From assembly GCA_013151315.1 (NCBI GenBank), contig JAADIN010000095.1:1-15556 (forward strand): 15,556 nt of DNA. Direction: 5' to 3'. Origin of the DNA: Planctomycetota bacterium (GTDB lineage Bacteria > Planctomycetota > Planctomycetia > Pirellulales > Lacipirellulaceae). The notes below the pieces were generated by a model. That model searched no databases and was not told the DNA's origin. It worked only from the letters and a program-made list of their open reading frames with translations. The position numbers and the translations under genes were made by a program. Shown one piece after another: positions 14,315 through 15,556 of the stretch (positions are counted from its first letter, which is position 1; each line of letters opens with the position of its first letter).

Positions 14315-14572
14315 TTAGCCCTTCTGGTATCCCAGTCCTTTGAAAATCGCAAGCATTTCTTCAAAGTTGATAAAGCGTCGGCGATGTTGCATTTTGTACT
14401 GATCAATCGCGCGCGCCAGTTCGGCAGCATCGGAAGAAAGATGCTCATGGCTATTGGCAAACTGTCGACGCTCTCGTCCGACAGCAGAACCTGAACGAGC
14501 AGATTCACGGCGGTCAACAAACGAAGAGGCTTCTGGGGAAACTGGTGTTTCTGGGAAAACGGTCGAAGGCAT
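14315..14572 (-). CDS. Small conserved-looking protein, 85 aa
   Basis: This 85-aa protein has a disordered Ser/Pro/Glu/Arg-rich N-terminus (residues 1-45) and a compact C-terminal module: ELARAIDQYKMQHRRRFINF then EEMLAIFKGLGYQKG. The module looks like two helices with a conserved FxxFEEMLxxxxxLGY turn, a pattern I associate with small planctomycete proteins, unverified. The ATG at 14572 has AGGAG seven bases upstream, which rules out the longer open frame to 14710. Convergent with the CNNM pair, 20 bp apart. Basic character and small size could suit nucleic-acid or protein binding, but nothing shows it. Confidence 0.75.
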   Translation of the reverse strand: MPSTVFPETPVSPEASSFVDRRESARSGSAVGRERRQFANSHEHLSSDAAELARAIDQYKMQHRRRFINFEEMLAIFKGLGYQKG

Positions 14573-14722
14573 CGAAAGACTCCTGGGCAGGCGTGAGTTC
14601 TGTTTATTTCTCTTATAAACATAGCTCACCCCACGCACCCAGGTCGGCAAAAGCACCCTGGCCAACCGGTTATGACGGTTATACCCCGAAAACGGACCTC
14701 GCCTACGCATTCGCAGCGAGCC

Positions 14723-14738
14723 GGCTCGTCCCCGAGCC
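14723..14738 (-). terminator. GC-rich stem-loop after the right-edge TPR gene
   Basis: On the minus strand GGCTCG-GGGA-CGAGCC forms a 6-bp stem with a tetraloop, five bases after the TAG of the TPR gene. There is no U-tract, so it is at best a weak or factor-dependent terminator or a 3' stabilising hairpin. Nearby, CGGTTAT is directly repeated at 14667-14673 and 14676-14682. Confidence 0.3.
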
Positions 14739-14743
14739 CGGAC

Positions 14744-15556
14744 CTAACGGCGTATCACGGTATCCTGCCCGGGAGAAATCGGCCCCTGCAATCTCGCAAG
14801 AAGGACTTGGCTCGCCTGGTGACCCGAGTCAATCGCCAAGGCCTGACGCAGAGAGTCCGCTGCCTCGGCAGGCTGTGCCGCAGAATGTTGGGCTGCGGCC
14901 AAGTGGTAGAACAGCTCCACGTTGGGTTGGCCACGCAGACTGGCCGCATAAAGGCTTTCAACTGCATCTTGCCGCCGCTCGAGCGCTCCGTAGACGAGCC
15001 CTTCTAGCCAGAGTGCGTTTTGCGGCTCTTCTCCTGGTGGGTAAACGTCGAGCAAACGATGCAGTGCCGTCAAACTTCGCTGAGGCTGTTTTAGCGAGAA
15101 CTGAATCTCCGCCACCTCAAGCAAGACCTGAGGCATATGCGGCGAATAGCGCAATGCCTGTTGCATATCGGCCAACGCTCTTTCCGATTCGCCTTGCTGA
15201 CGAGAGATCCGTCCGCGCAACGCCCAAGCGCCGGCAAGGGAGGAATCGAGAGCAATGGCCTCTTCGGCTCGCTGCAATGCCCGATCGATCGACCCGATTC
15301 CTAATAGCATCTCGCCAGACCGCACCACGGTCGGAGCATGTCGCGGATTAATCCGAACGGCTGCTTCCAACTGCACCACGGCATCGCGCTGCTTCTCTTG
15401 CCGCCAAAGGACCTCGGCCAAGTGGCGTCGGGCATCGAGGTCCATCGGGCTTGTACGGACCGCCTCGGTTAACAATTCGTGAGCTCGGTCCCACTGCCCC
15501 AATTCCATGGCCGCGACCCCATCTCGCGACATCTGACGACAAGCAACGATCGACCC
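14744..15556 (-). CDS. TPR protein, 5' end outside the window
   Basis: An all-helical TPR protein of which at least 270 residues are visible. Units include AAMELGQWDRAHELLTEAVR, a following TSPMDLDARRHLAEVLWRQE, AGAWALRGRISRQQGESERA and MPQVLLEVAEIQFSLKQPQR; six to seven repeats fit, with small and aromatic residues at TPR positions. An ATG at 15532 could be a start, but the frame stays open to the window edge and reads GSIVACRQ just before it. This looks like the end of a membrane anchor or lipoprotein leader, so I treat the gene as partial. It probably works as a protein-binding scaffold, perhaps membrane-attached. No enzymatic motif is visible. Confidence 0.8.
   Translation of the reverse strand, partial: GSIVACRQMSRDGVAAMELGQWDRAHELLTEAVRTSPMDLDARRHLAEVLWRQEKQRDAVVQLEAAVRINPRHAPTVVRSGEMLLGIGSIDRALQRAEEAIALDSSLAGAWALRGRISRQQGESERALADMQQALRYSPHMPQVLLEVAEIQFSLKQPQRSLTALHRLLDVYPPGEEPQNALWLEGLVYGALERRQDAVESLYAASLRGQPNVELFYHLAAAQHSAAQPAEAADSLRQALAIDSGHQASQVLLARLQGPISPGQDTVIRR

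Noticed and set aside
14545..15351. 268-codon plus-strand ORF antisense to the right-edge TPR gene
   Set aside because: The minus strand encodes regular TPR repeats; the plus frame is low-complexity Pro/Arg/Ala.
1..15556. CRISPR array, prophage, IS transposase or complete defence island
   Set aside because: No regularly spaced direct repeats, integrase, transposase or phage structural genes were seen; HicAB alone does not make an island.

Overview
The window looks like chromosomal DNA of a planctomycete, probably of the order Pirellulales. This is inferred from protein style and genome texture, not from a marker gene: there are no rRNA or tRNA genes here. The clues are long TPR proteins, a two-half ABC-2 permease with the E-K/R-D-x-R-x-x-DLLL-x-T signature, several hypothetical families I associate with planctomycetes, moderate GC, weak or missing Shine-Dalgarno sites at several genes, GTG/TTG starts, and palindromic intergenic repeats ending in GTGAGCCG/CGGCTCAC.

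Layout. (1) 64-3701, minus strand: an operon-like run, read right to left, of a helical protein of unknown function, a LuxE/PaaK-like adenylate-forming enzyme (joined to the previous gene by a GTGA overlap), a HicAB toxin-antitoxin locus whose hicA appears broken, and an aldehyde dehydrogenase-superfamily enzyme. (2) 3956-6269, plus: a conserved-looking 193-aa protein overlapping a compact SNF2 helicase, which itself overlaps tail to tail by 18 bp with (3) a minus-strand multi-pass membrane protein (6252-7121). (4) 7278-7928, plus: a small secreted Cys-rich protein with its own terminator. (5) 7929-8395: a gene-poor stretch with two plus-strand intrinsic terminators, a candidate structured RNA between them, and a 138-bp nested palindrome. 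(6) 8396-9790, minus: an exported TPR protein. (7) 9791-10261: a divergent intergenic region with a plausible promoter, a hairpin and a second palindromic repeat. (8) 10262-14294, plus: a double-length ABC-2 permease followed closely by two CNNM/CorC-type membrane proteins that overlap by GTGA. (9) 14315-14572, minus: an 85-aa protein with a conserved-looking C-terminal module. (10) 14744 to the right edge, minus: a TPR protein cut by the window.

How the genes may work together. The adenylate-forming enzyme plus the aldehyde dehydrogenase could activate a carboxylic acid and reduce the acyl group, by analogy with LuxE/LuxC; substrate and direction are unknown. The permease lacks an ATPase in the window, so its partner is encoded elsewhere. 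The CNNM pair probably handles divalent cations. The most noteworthy items are the degenerating hicA inside the LuxE-like/ALDH cluster, the terminator-bounded structured RNA candidate at about 8115-8238, and the related palindromic elements at 8248-8385 and 10124-10178, the second of which lies under the longest possible ORF of the permease and misleads start calling.
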